Source: Prevotella sp. (GTDB taxonomy: Bacteria; Bacteroidota; Bacteroidia; Bacteroidales; Bacteroidaceae). From it: 33,275 nt of DNA. The notes under the pieces were generated by a model. It saw only the letters and a list, made by a program, of their open reading frames with translations. It searched no databases and was not told the origin of the DNA. Position numbers and translations under genes: made by a program. Below, piece by piece: positions 26,658 through 32,299 of the stretch. Positions within the stretch are counted from its first letter, which is position 1. The number at the start of each line of letters is the position of its first letter. The stretch spans positions 1 through 33,275 of the forward strand of contig JAGAYI010000052.1 of NCBI GenBank assembly GCA_017940545.1. The letters run 5' to 3'.

Positions 26658-27635
26658 ATGCCATCACTGAAAGAAATAAAAGGCCGCATTGCCTCGGTCA
26701 ACAGTACACGAAAGATTACCTCTGCCATGAAGATGGTGGCTTCCTCGAAGCTGCACCATGCGCAGGTGGCCATCCAGAACATGCTGCCTTACGAGACCAT
26801 GCTCGAGCATATTCTCAAATCATTCTTGGCAGCCGAAGCAGAGGCACAGACCATCTACGACCAGCAGCGTCCCGTCAGGCGCGTAGCTCTGGTAGTCTTT
26901 TCCAGCAACTCCTCGCTGTGTGGCGGTTTCAACTCCAACGTCATCAAACTCATGCAGCAGACGGTCAACGCCTATGCCGGACAGCTCGGTCAGGAAAACG
27001 TAGAGGTTTATCCCATCGGCCGTAAAGTGGCCGAGAAGGCACAGAAACTGGGATACATCGTGCGTGGCGAACGGTCTGACATCGTTGACAAGCCCAACGT
27101 GCGCCAGTGCATTGACCTGGCCGTTGAGTTAGGAACACGTTTTGCCGACGGTGAGATTGACAAAGTTGAAATACTCTACCACCACTTCAAGAGCGCCGGT
27201 TCACAAATACTCACCCGTAAGGTGTTCCTGCCCATCGACTTGGAAAGCGAACTCGGACGTGACCACGAGCGTGACCTCACCTCTGTGCTGGCCACCAAGG
27301 AAAGCCAGGAGTACCTGAAGCGAAACAGGCGCAACCGCGCTCAAAGTGAAGGCAGTCAGGACGAGACCGCACCCCTGAACGACAACTTCATCGTGGAGCC
27401 CGACATGACCACTGTGCTCTCGCAGCTCATTCCGAAGATGGGGCACCTCATGCTCTACACGGCCCTGCTTGACAATGTCGCCTCCGAGCATGCTGCCCGC
27501 ATGGTAGCCATGCAGACGGCCACCGACAATGCCGACGAGCTGCTGCGACAGCTTAACCTGCAGTACAACAAGTCGCGTCAGCAGGCCATCACCAGCGAAC
27601 TGCTTGACATTGTGGGAGGTTCGGTCAACAACTGA
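26658..27635 (+). CDS. atpG: ATP synthase F1 subunit gamma
   Basis: Gamma is the central rotor shaft. The 325-aa product starts with the family opener 'MPSLKEIKGRIASVNSTRKITSAMKMVASSKLHHAQ' and ends with the matching C-terminal helix 'EHAARMVAMQTATDNADELLRQLNLQYNKSRQQAITSELLDIVGG'. In the middle are 'VVFSSNSSLCGGFNSNVIK' and 'HFKSAGSQILTRKVFLPI'. It is somewhat longer than E. coli gamma (287 aa) because of a charged insert at about residues 210-245 ('EYLKRNRRNRAQSEGSQDETAPLNDN'). It is the last gene of the operon and is followed by a terminator. Confidence 0.97.
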   Translation: MPSLKEIKGRIASVNSTRKITSAMKMVASSKLHHAQVAIQNMLPYETMLEHILKSFLAAEAEAQTIYDQQRPVRRVALVVFSSNSSLCGGFNSNVIKLMQQTVNAYAGQLGQENVEVYPIGRKVAEKAQKLGYIVRGERSDIVDKPNVRQCIDLAVELGTRFADGEIDKVEILYHHFKSAGSQILTRKVFLPIDLESELGRDHERDLTSVLATKESQEYLKRNRRNRAQSEGSQDETAPLNDNFIVEPDMTTVLSQLIPKMGHLMLYTALLDNVASEHAARMVAMQTATDNADELLRQLNLQYNKSRQQAITSELLDIVGGSVNN

Positions 27636-27651
27636 CGACTGCTAAACTGAT

Positions 27652-27693
27652 AAAAGAAAAGTGGGACTCACCTTGGGTTCCACTTTTCTTTTT
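27652..27693. terminator. Bidirectional terminator between atpG and the amidase
   Basis: AAAAGAAAAGTGG (27652-27664) pairs with CCACTTTTCTTTT (27680-27692). The plus strand ends in a T-run and the minus strand likewise, so it can serve both the atp operon and the convergent amidase gene. Confidence 0.85.
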
Positions 27694-27699
27694 ACGATG

Positions 27700-28110
27700 T
27701 TACCAATCCTGATACTCCGTCTTGGCATCGAAACAGGGGCAGTCCTTGTGCACGTTGGGAAGGTCGTGGTGACCGAGGATGCGGGCACCGGGGTGGGCCT
27801 TCTTCAGACGGCGTAGCAGGCGTAGCAGGGCGCGTTTCTGCATGGGTGTGCGGGTGTCGTGGGGGTTGCCCTGTTCGTCCAGTCCTCCCTCGTAGCACAC
27901 GCCGAGGCTGTGCTGGTTGTAGCCCCGGGCGTGTGCTCCCACTAGGTTCTCGTGGCGCGTCTGGTAGGTCGTCCCGTCGCGTGTGATGTAGTAGTGGTAG
28001 CCCGTGAACCCGAACCGCTTGGCATGGTCCTTGATGAGTTGTGTCACCGGATACGGCCGGTTACTCCGCGTTGCACTGCAGTGCACGACAATCATGTTGA
28101 TTCTTCGCAT
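27700..28110 (-). CDS. N-acetylmuramoyl-L-alanine amidase (amidase_2 / T7-lysozyme type)
   Basis: This enzyme cuts the bond between N-acetylmuramic acid and L-alanine in peptidoglycan. The 136-aa product has the zinc site of the amidase_2 family: His10 in 'IVVHCSAT', His114 in 'ILGHHDLP' and Cys124 in 'KDCPCFDA', with Lys122 at the catalytic Lys position of T7 lysozyme. 'GYHYYITRDGTTYQTR' and 'ARGYNQHSLGVCYEGG' are standard. There is no signal peptide, as in phage endolysins and in the many Bacteroidales copies beside smalltalk and HU genes. The start is ATG 28110, after an A-rich leader; a Met at residue 6 is an alternative. A copy of the 60-bp palindrome lies 12 nt upstream. Confidence 0.93.
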   Translation of the reverse strand: MRRINMIVVHCSATRSNRPYPVTQLIKDHAKRFGFTGYHYYITRDGTTYQTRHENLVGAHARGYNQHSLGVCYEGGLDEQGNPHDTRTPMQKRALLRLLRRLKKAHPGARILGHHDLPNVHKDCPCFDAKTEYQDW

Positions 28111-28122
28111 AGTTTTTTTTTA

Positions 28123-28182
28123 GTCCCGCAGAAATGGCGGAAATGGCAGAAATTTCCTTTATTTCCTTTATTTCTGCGGGAC
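28123..28182. repeat. 60-bp palindromic repeat, solitary copy
   Basis: The unit begins GTCCCGCAGAAAT and ends ATTTCTGCGGGAC (13-bp arms). Inside are GGAAAT/ATTTCC arms and a central GAAATTTC, separated by 3x3 internal loops. It is preceded on the plus strand by a T-run (28112-28121). It lies between the amidase and smalltalk genes, 560 bp before the five-copy array of the same unit. Confidence 0.9.
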
Positions 28183-28189
28183 AATAAAT

Positions 28190-28297
28190 TTACTTAGCAC
28201 AGCTCTGGACAAAGAATGAACTGGTGATAGCAGTGAGTACTGTGATGATGAACTGTATGATGGTCTTCCACATCTTCATGTTTTTTAGAATCTTCAT
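28190..28297 (-). CDS. Smalltalk protein (35 aa)
   Basis: Minus-strand ATG 28297 to TAA 28190 encodes MKILKNMKMWKTIIQF followed by 'IITVLTAITSSFFVQSCAK'. The pattern (Lys/Met/Trp start, one hydrophobic helix, 'SC' near the end) matches the small Bacteroidales family annotated as smalltalk protein, which typically lies next to an amidase and an HU-type protein, as here. Function is unknown. A single membrane helix spans about residues 11-30. It may start at the internal Met7 or Met9. Confidence 0.85.
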   Translation of the reverse strand: MKILKNMKMWKTIIQFIITVLTAITSSFFVQSCAK

Positions 28298-28341
28298 AAA
28301 CAATAATATTAGATAGTTGAACGTTATGTATAAAAAATGAA

Positions 28342-28743
28342 ATGACAAAAAATAGTTTCTCAACATCAGACAACGACATCACCTACCAAATTCGAGGGGC
28401 CATTTACGATGTCTATAAGAATCTTGGACCAGGGTTGTTAGAATCCGTTTATGAAGAAGCAATGGTTTACGAGCTCCAGAAACGTGGACTTAAGGTAGAG
28501 AGGCAAAAGAACGTTCCCATATGCTATGATGGCCATGAGCTTCAGACTCAATTACGGATAGACCTTTTGGTAGAAGATCGAGTTGTCGTAGAGTTGAAGA
28601 GTGTCAAGGAGATGCAGGATGTTTTTTGGAAACAAACTAGGACTTATCTCAGGCTTTTAGGTCTGAAGGTCGGAATCCTGGTTAATTTCAACACCGGCGA
28701 TATCTTGCAGAACAGTATCTATAGAGTTGTAAATGGTCTTTAG
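28342..28743 (+). CDS. GxxExxY family protein (PD-(D/E)XK nuclease-like)
   Basis: The 133-aa product has the family-naming motif GLLESVY at residues 31-37, after 'ITYQIRGAIYDVYKNLGPG'. The second half shows a PD-(D/E)XK-like core: Asp74 in 'LRIDLLVEDR', then Glu84-x-Lys86 in 'VVVELKS', and 'YLRLLGLKVGILVNFN'. The biological role of GxxExxY proteins is not known to me; the fold suggests a nuclease. It is on the plus strand while all other genes of this locus are on the minus strand. Its base composition is lower in GC than the neighbouring HU and VapE genes. Its TAG stop (28741-28743) shares its last base with the first base of the 60-bp palindrome array. These signs point to an inserted unit. 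Confidence 0.88.
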   Translation: MTKNSFSTSDNDITYQIRGAIYDVYKNLGPGLLESVYEEAMVYELQKRGLKVERQKNVPICYDGHELQTQLRIDLLVEDRVVVELKSVKEMQDVFWKQTRTYLRLLGLKVGILVNFNTGDILQNSIYRVVNGL

Positions 28744-29145
28744 TCCCGCGGAAATTGCGGAAATGGCAGAAATTTCCCTTATTTCCTTTATTCCTGCGTG
28801 ACAACAGACCATGCCTGCAGTTTTTTTAGTCCCGCAGAAATCGCGGAAATGGCAGAAATTTCCTTTATTTCCTTTATTTCTGCGGGACAACAGATCAGTC
28901 TGCATTTTTTTTAGTCCCGCAGAAATCGCGGAAATGGCAGAAATTTCCTTTATTTCTTTTATTTCTGCGGGACAACAGACCATGCCTGCAGTTTTTTATG
29001 TCCCGCAGAAATCGCGGAAATGGCAGAAATTTCCTTTATTTCCTTTATTTCTGCGGGACAACAGACCATGCCTGTAGTTTTTTAGGTCCCGCGGAAATCG
29101 CGGAAATTGCAGAAATTTCCTTTATTTCCTTTATTTCTGCGGGAC
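28743..29145. repeat. Array of five 60-bp palindromes, period 85-86 bp
   Basis: Copies are at 28743-28802, 28829-28888, 28914-28973, 29000-29059 and 29086-29145, each exactly 60 bp. Each is a long hairpin with 13-bp outer arms (GTCCCGCAGAAAT and its complement) and a 9-nt inner periodicity (GCRGAAATN). Copy 1 is the most degenerate (ends CTGCGTGAC). The spacers are 25-26 bp and nearly identical (AACAGACCATGCCTGCAG then T-run), so the whole unit is repeated. The array fills the gap between the convergent GxxExxY and HU genes. A sixth copy lies at 28123-28182. Confidence 0.93.
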
Positions 29146-29152
29146 AACAGAC

Positions 29153-29596
29153 TTAAGGCTCGGGAGTATTACCGCCTCCTTCTGGAGTTACCGTCGTAGT
29201 CTTTCCCACGCGCTTCAGCGAGGCAGCCACGTCAAGGCTCTTCGAGGTCAGTTCACCCGTGGCACGGGCACGGAACTTGACCGTCTGGATGTTTGAGCTG
29301 ACGCTGAACTCCTCCTCAGAAGCCGCACCGCCCTTGGCGTTCTTGATGCCGATGGAGAAGATGGCCAGGTCGTTGATCTTGACGTTCTTTCCCTCGAGCA
29401 TCAGCTCCTTGATACACGACACCATGTCGGTGAGCAGGCCCCTGATGACACCCTTCGAGAAGGGCGTGTTGTGACTGGCCATGTGTGCCGCCAGCTTGTC
29501 GAGGTCGATGGTCTCGTCGATGACGGGGTAGGCATAGTACTGACCATAGTAGTCAGACTTCCGGTTGTTGTTCTTCTTGAGATTGTACTTGATCAT
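29153..29596 (-). CDS. HU-family (HU-HIG type) DNA-binding protein
   Basis: The 147-aa product resembles the Bacteroidales histone-like group: 'YYAYPVIDETIDLDKLAAHMASHNTPFSKGVIRGLLTDMVSCIKELMLEGKNVKINDLAIFSIGIKNAKGG', then 'VKFRARATGELTSKSLDVAASLKRV' and a Gly/Pro/Thr-rich tail. The helical half followed by 'GKNVKINDLAIF' corresponds to the HU fold. It probably bends or packages DNA. Its stop is 7 bp from palindrome copy 5. The gene has a TACCTTTG -7 box at 29726-29733, giving a leader of about 120 nt that contains GAGGTGAGAGG-type repeats facing CTCTCACTTTTCACT-type repeats (a possible hairpin). Start ATG 29596 is the only good choice. Confidence 0.9.
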   Translation of the reverse strand: MIKYNLKKNNNRKSDYYGQYYAYPVIDETIDLDKLAAHMASHNTPFSKGVIRGLLTDMVSCIKELMLEGKNVKINDLAIFSIGIKNAKGGAASEEEFSVSSNIQTVKFRARATGELTSKSLDVAASLKRVGKTTTVTPEGGGNTPEP

Positions 29597-29725
29597 AACT
29601 GTTTGGTTTTTGTGTTGGTTACTTGATCGAGGTGAGAGGTTTGAGGTGAGAGGACGGTCTTGCTCCGCGGTAGCAAATGGACTTCGTAGATACTGCTCTC
29701 ACTTTTCACTCTTCACTTCCAACAG

Positions 29726-29733
29726 CAAAGGTA
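29726..29733 (-). promoter_or_regulatory. Putative -7 box of the HU gene
   Basis: The minus strand reads TACCTTTG, fitting TAnnTTTG, about 130 nt upstream of the HU start. Confidence 0.5.
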
Positions 29734-29777
29734 CAACATGCCGGGACGTCATTGGTGAGCTCTGGCGGTTTACGGGA

Positions 29778-29807
29778 GATAAGGCGGGATAAGGTGATAT
29801 AAGGTAA
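29778..29807. repeat. Three 10-nt-period GATAAGG repeats
   Basis: GATAAGG at 29778 and 29788 and TATAAGG at 29798 are spaced by exactly 10 nt, about one helical turn, upstream of the HU promoter and just after the DUF4248 gene. They could be a phased protein-binding site. Confidence 0.6.
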
Positions 29808-29824
29808 AGAAAGGTGCCGTCTTG

Positions 29825-30004
29825 CTATAGGTCGATGCAGAGTTTCTCGGCGATGAACTTCACGATGACGGGCGGCAGCATCCTGGTATTGGGCTGCAGG
29901 CCCATCGCCTCCAGTTCCCGCCGGAAGGGCTTGCACCATCTGTTGAGCGTGTTAAGACTGACGCCGGCCCTGTCGGCCAGCTGTTGTTTGGACATGGCTT
30001 TCAT
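29825..30004 (-). CDS. DUF4248-type small protein (59 aa, HTH-like)
   Basis: Minus-strand ATG 30004 to TAG 29825. The product begins MKAMSKQQLADRAGVSLN and continues 'TLNRWCKPFRRELEAMGLQPNTRMLPPVIVKFIAEKLCIDL'. This matches the DUF4248 pattern of gut Bacteroidales: a helix-turn-helix-like start ('SKQQLADRAGVSLNTLNRWCK'), then 'LPP.VVK.I.EK.CIDL' at the C-terminus. It likely binds DNA. It lies between vapE and HU in the same orientation, as in other Bacteroidales loci of this type. Four 22-nt-period repeats lie directly upstream of its start, which suggests an autoregulatory operator or a replication-type site. Confidence 0.85.
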   Translation of the reverse strand: MKAMSKQQLADRAGVSLNTLNRWCKPFRRELEAMGLQPNTRMLPPVIVKFIAEKLCIDL

Positions 30005-30092
30005 AAACTATATGTTTTGGTGTTGTAAACTATATGTTTCCGGGTCGTTAACCATAGGTTAAGCCTTCGTTAATGATATGTTTGTTCATACA
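30005..30092. repeat. Four iteron-like direct repeats with 22-nt period
   Basis: AAACTATATGTTT begins at 30005 and exactly again at 30027. Degenerate copies follow at 30049 (TAACCATAGGTTA) and 30071 (TAATGATATGTTT). The first three units end in GT at the same phase. The unit core is close to palindromic, and 22 nt is two helical turns. The block fills the space between DUF4248 and the end of vapE. Confidence 0.8.
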
Positions 30093-30203
30093 GATGATAC
30101 AGATGATACAGATGAACAGGTAAATTTAGGAAATTACCGCGTACGTACGTGTGCACGTACGCGTGGCTTTTCAGAAAACACCCGTATCATCTGTATCATC
30201 TGT
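30090..30203. repeat. Nested inverted repeats at the vapE 3' end
   Basis: Outer arms 30090-30109 and 30184-30203 are perfectly complementary (20 bp) and made of the 9-nt unit ACAGATGAT. Between them, CGCGTACGT (30138-30146) and ACGTACGCG (30155-30163) form a 9-bp stem with an 8-nt loop. The vapE stop codon (30171-30173) lies inside the outer loop, so the right arm encodes the end of VapE ('TDDTDD'). Confidence 0.85.
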
Positions 30204-31553
30204 TACGTTCCTGTCGTCAACACAGGCTGCCAACTGCCGCATGGAACGCATCTCCTCTAACGAGCGGCGCACGACGATATATCCCCGCGTACGCTGGTAA
30301 GTCTTCTTCTGGAAGCCCTGTTCCATGAAGGCACGCCCCAGCATGACGGTGCTGAGCTTCTGCGTGATGTTCGCCCCCACAATCTGCAGGGCCAGTGCCA
30401 CGCTGATGAACTCTCCGGGCTCTCCCTGGCGGGGAATCCGGAAGTACTGCGCCACCAGCTCCTGCTCCAGTCGCGGTGTCTCGAACTGGCGGTTATGCCG
30501 GGCGAGTCGCATAATCTCCGGCTGCGTGAACCAGTACTGGAAGCCCTCGCGGTAGAGTCGGTACGCCTGGCTGTAGATGCCGTCGTAGTTCAGCGGGTTG
30601 TCGCGCGGCGAGAGGATGGTGTCCACCTCGAAGGGCAGCCATCGCCGGTTGCCCGTCGGGTCCGAGAGGAACTGCATGTTGTTACCCGTTCCGCAGAACG
30701 AGGCGATGTGTCGCCGGTGCTCGTGGTAGCGTGCGTATGCCGCCCGCTCATCGATGGCGGGCATGGTGACCGCTGCCTTCAGCTGGTTGAGCTCCGAGGG
30801 CCGCATGGTGTCCAGCTCCTCGCAGCACACCAGTCCGTACTGCGCCAGCGTCAGCAGGTCGTCGCGTCCCATGCGGTTCGCGTTCGTCTTCGTGTAGAAG
30901 TACTGCCGAAGCGGTGGCGGCAGCAGGTAGTGGAACCAGGTCGTCTTGTAGGAGCCCTGCGGTCCGATGAGCACCAGTATGACGTTGTTCACCACCGTGT
31001 CATCGACCCATGCCGCCACCATGCCCACCAGCCACTTCTTCAGGTAGCTGGCGAAGAGCAGCTGCTCCTCCACGTCGCCCCTGACCAGCACCGATGCCGA
31101 GAGCTCCAGCAGGTAGTCGTCCCTGCCGTTCCAGGGCGGCAGGTTGTCCAGGTAGAAGCGGAAGGGGTCATACTCTGGCACGAAGTCCGACTCGATGACG
31201 CGGAAGAGGTCCTGCACGCGCACGGGCTTCTGTCGCGACATCTTCGTCCACACCGAGTTCACAATGCGGTCGGTCAGCGGCTGCCAGGAGTTTCCATCTC
31301 TAATGGGAGATGGTTTAGGGGAGAGGCTCTTTGCCAGCATCCTCATGGCACTCTCGGTGCTTCCGTCGTACTCCTCCCAGGGGTCGTCGGCCAACACATG
31401 GCACTCCACCCGTCCCGTGATGACGTTGTGCCGCAGTGCCACGTGCTTGTCGAGGAAGTCCTTGATGTCCTCCACCGTGGCGTACGTCTCCTGCCAGTTC
31501 TTCTTCCGTTCCTTCGTTCCGGTTTTCGTCTTCGTTTTCGTATTCTCCTCCAT
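30171..31553 (-). CDS. VapE-like SF3 helicase/ATPase domain protein
   Basis: VapE-family proteins carry an AAA+/SF3-type helicase domain and occur in prophages, islands and Bacteroidales mobile loci. From ATG 31553 the product is 460 aa. The Walker A motif is GPQGSYKT at residues 197-204, Walker B 'LVCCEELD' at 241-248, and 'GTGNNMQFLSDPTGNRRWLPFEV' at about 288-310 is the hallmark VapE block. No primase domain is fused to it. The frame continues upstream to 31688, but the promoter box at 31587-31594 lies between, so 31553 is preferred. A Pro/Ser-rich insert 'SLSPKPSPIRDGNSW' near residues 76-90 is encoded by a small palindrome (31294-31313). It is the first minus-strand gene of the vapE-DUF4248-HU-smalltalk-amidase locus. 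Confidence 0.9.
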   Translation of the reverse strand: MEENTKTKTKTGTKERKKNWQETYATVEDIKDFLDKHVALRHNVITGRVECHVLADDPWEEYDGSTESAMRMLAKSLSPKPSPIRDGNSWQPLTDRIVNSVWTKMSRQKPVRVQDLFRVIESDFVPEYDPFRFYLDNLPPWNGRDDYLLELSASVLVRGDVEEQLLFASYLKKWLVGMVAAWVDDTVVNNVILVLIGPQGSYKTTWFHYLLPPPLRQYFYTKTNANRMGRDDLLTLAQYGLVCCEELDTMRPSELNQLKAAVTMPAIDERAAYARYHEHRRHIASFCGTGNNMQFLSDPTGNRRWLPFEVDTILSPRDNPLNYDGIYSQAYRLYREGFQYWFTQPEIMRLARHNRQFETPRLEQELVAQYFRIPRQGEPGEFISVALALQIVGANITQKLSTVMLGRAFMEQGFQKKTYQRTRGYIVVRRSLEEMRSMRQLAACVDDRNVTDDTDDTGVF

Positions 31554-31586
31554 TCTCGTTTTCGTTATCGTTTTAGATTTTCGCTG

Positions 31587-31594
31587 CAAAGATA
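31587..31594 (-). promoter_or_regulatory. Putative -7 box of vapE
   Basis: The minus strand reads TATCTTTG, 33 nt upstream of ATG 31553. It supports the shorter start because the longer frame would begin upstream of the promoter. Confidence 0.65.
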
Positions 31595-31707
31595 CAACAA
31601 CTTCTCTGCTTTTACTACCCACAGGGGTACTACGCGTGGGTACTTCGGTCTGATGAAAAGGATGTAAGAAAACTATAAAATTGTTCATACATTACAAATA
31701 ATATTTG

Positions 31708-31715
31708 TACCTTTG
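31708..31715 (+). promoter_or_regulatory. Putative -7 box of the 31739 small ORF
   Basis: TACCTTTG fits TAnnTTTG and lies 23 nt before the ATG at 31739. It is divergent from vapE. Confidence 0.55.
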
Positions 31716-31738
31716 TTGCCACATCGTAGCAAAGGCAT

Positions 31739-31894
31739 ATGGGTAAACGCACATTATTTGCTTACTTTAGTAGGGAATTAGGATGTAGGACAATCTTGTG
31801 TATGCGCAGACTCGCTGATGGCGATGTATATAAGCCGTATGCTATTATCAACGACCATACATTTAATGCAACAAAGACCGATTTAAGAAAATAG
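31739..31894 (+). CDS. Orphan 51-aa ORF of unknown function
   Basis: ATG 31739 to TAG 31894 encodes MGKRTLFAYFSRELGCRTI and then 'LCMRRLADGDVYKPYAIINDHTFNATKTDLRK'. I do not recognise it. It is basic, has two Cys and no membrane helix. A matching promoter box precedes it and a pair of exact 30-nt repeats follows 16 nt after its stop. It could be a small protein, a remnant of a larger gene, or a chance frame overlapping a regulatory RNA. Only its promoter spacing favours a real gene. Confidence 0.4.
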   Translation: MGKRTLFAYFSRELGCRTILCMRRLADGDVYKPYAIINDHTFNATKTDLRK

Positions 31895-32027
31895 CAACTC
31901 CGTCTTAACAAGTCGCTTGCCGATACAAACGGGGCTCTTGTCTTAGACGGAGCTTAAAGAGTGTGTACATTAGTAAGTCGCTTGCCGATACAAACGGGGC
32001 TCTTACCCTATGCATTACACTAATTTT
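31885..32027 (-). ncRNA. Possible small RNA carrying the 30-nt repeats
   Basis: A TAACTTTG -7 box on the minus strand (32034-32041) points into the repeat region, where I see no minus-strand gene. The transcript would run through both repeats and then the CTCCGTCT...AGACGGAG stem, followed by TTGCTATTTTCTT, a moderately T-rich tail. This is inference from layout only. Confidence 0.3.
31910..32004. repeat. Exact 30-nt direct repeat pair with 35-nt spacer
   Basis: The 30-nt unit at 31910-31939 recurs without change at 31975-32004; it contains GCTTGCCGATACAAACGGGG. The first copy is flanked by CTCCGTCT (31898-31905) and AGACGGAG (31945-31952), which can pair around it. Confidence 0.9.
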
Positions 32028-32033
32028 CTGCTG

Positions 32034-32041
32034 CAAAGTTA
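32034..32041 (-). promoter_or_regulatory. Putative -7 box facing the 30-nt repeats
   Basis: The minus strand reads TAACTTTG. It lies between the repeat pair and an AT-rich stretch (32042-32100) and has no minus-strand ORF directly downstream. Confidence 0.4.
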
Positions 32042-32100
32042 AGAAGATAATTTGATATTTCCAAATATAATAGTAATATTTTTTTAGAATTTATGTAAGT

Positions 32101-32168
32101 TTATTCTCCCAGCACCTGTTTCAATTCATCCTGAAAGTCAAGCGACTGCAGTTGCGAGAGTGCCAGGA
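32101..32168 (-). pseudogene. C-terminal gene scrap next to a MITE-like element
   Basis: The minus-strand frame reads FLALSQLQSLDFQDELKQVL then GE and TAA at 32101-32103. It starts abruptly at the edge of the inverted-repeat element, with an in-frame TGA just inside it. It looks like the tail of a gene disrupted by the element. The parent family is not recognised. Confidence 0.35.
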
Positions 32169-32285
32169 ATCACGGGGTCGGTTCTCCTGATCATATTCAG
32201 GAGTCTGATATCTCTATGCTTTATTACCTGTCTCATTCGCATTTCATTTAATTTGAAAAAAGATCAGAAGAACCGACCCCATGAT
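32169..32285. mobile_element. MITE/REP-like inverted-repeat element
   Basis: Arms 32174-32192 and 32262-32280 (GGGGTCGGTTCT-n-CTGATC and its complement, one mismatch) extend outward with ATCAC/ATGAT. A subterminal hairpin CTCCTGA...TCAGGAG (32184-32190 / 32197-32203) lies inside the left end. There is no transposase within the 117 bp. Such ends resemble non-autonomous elements mobilised in trans. Confidence 0.6.
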
Positions 32286-32299
32286 CCTTTGATGCAGAG

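Noticed and set aside
28194-28382. 62-aa minus-strand frame over the smalltalk gene
   Set aside because: It is a shadow in another frame; the 35-aa smalltalk frame at 28190-28297 fits a known family and position.
28811-29077. Plus-strand 88-aa frame with repeated 'KFPLFPLFLRDN'
   Set aside because: It is only a translation of the palindromic array; frames also exist on the other strand and no start context supports it.
28743-29145. CRISPR array
   Set aside because: Repeats are 60-bp long palindromes and the 25-26 bp spacers are nearly identical to each other, so there is no spacer diversity; no cas genes are present.
28743-29145. Integron attC cassette array
   Set aside because: The lengths are similar, but the ends lack the RYYYAAC/GTTRRRY core, no cassettes lie between copies and no integrase is seen.
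28743-29145. Array of rho-independent terminators
   Set aside because: Neither strand has a T-run directly after the hairpin; on the plus strand the T-run comes about 18 nt later, and on the minus strand an A-run follows.
31910-32004. Minimal CRISPR (two repeats, one spacer)
   Set aside because: Sizes (30/35 nt) fit, but there is only one spacer, no leader-like array growth, no cas genes and no match to repeat types I know.
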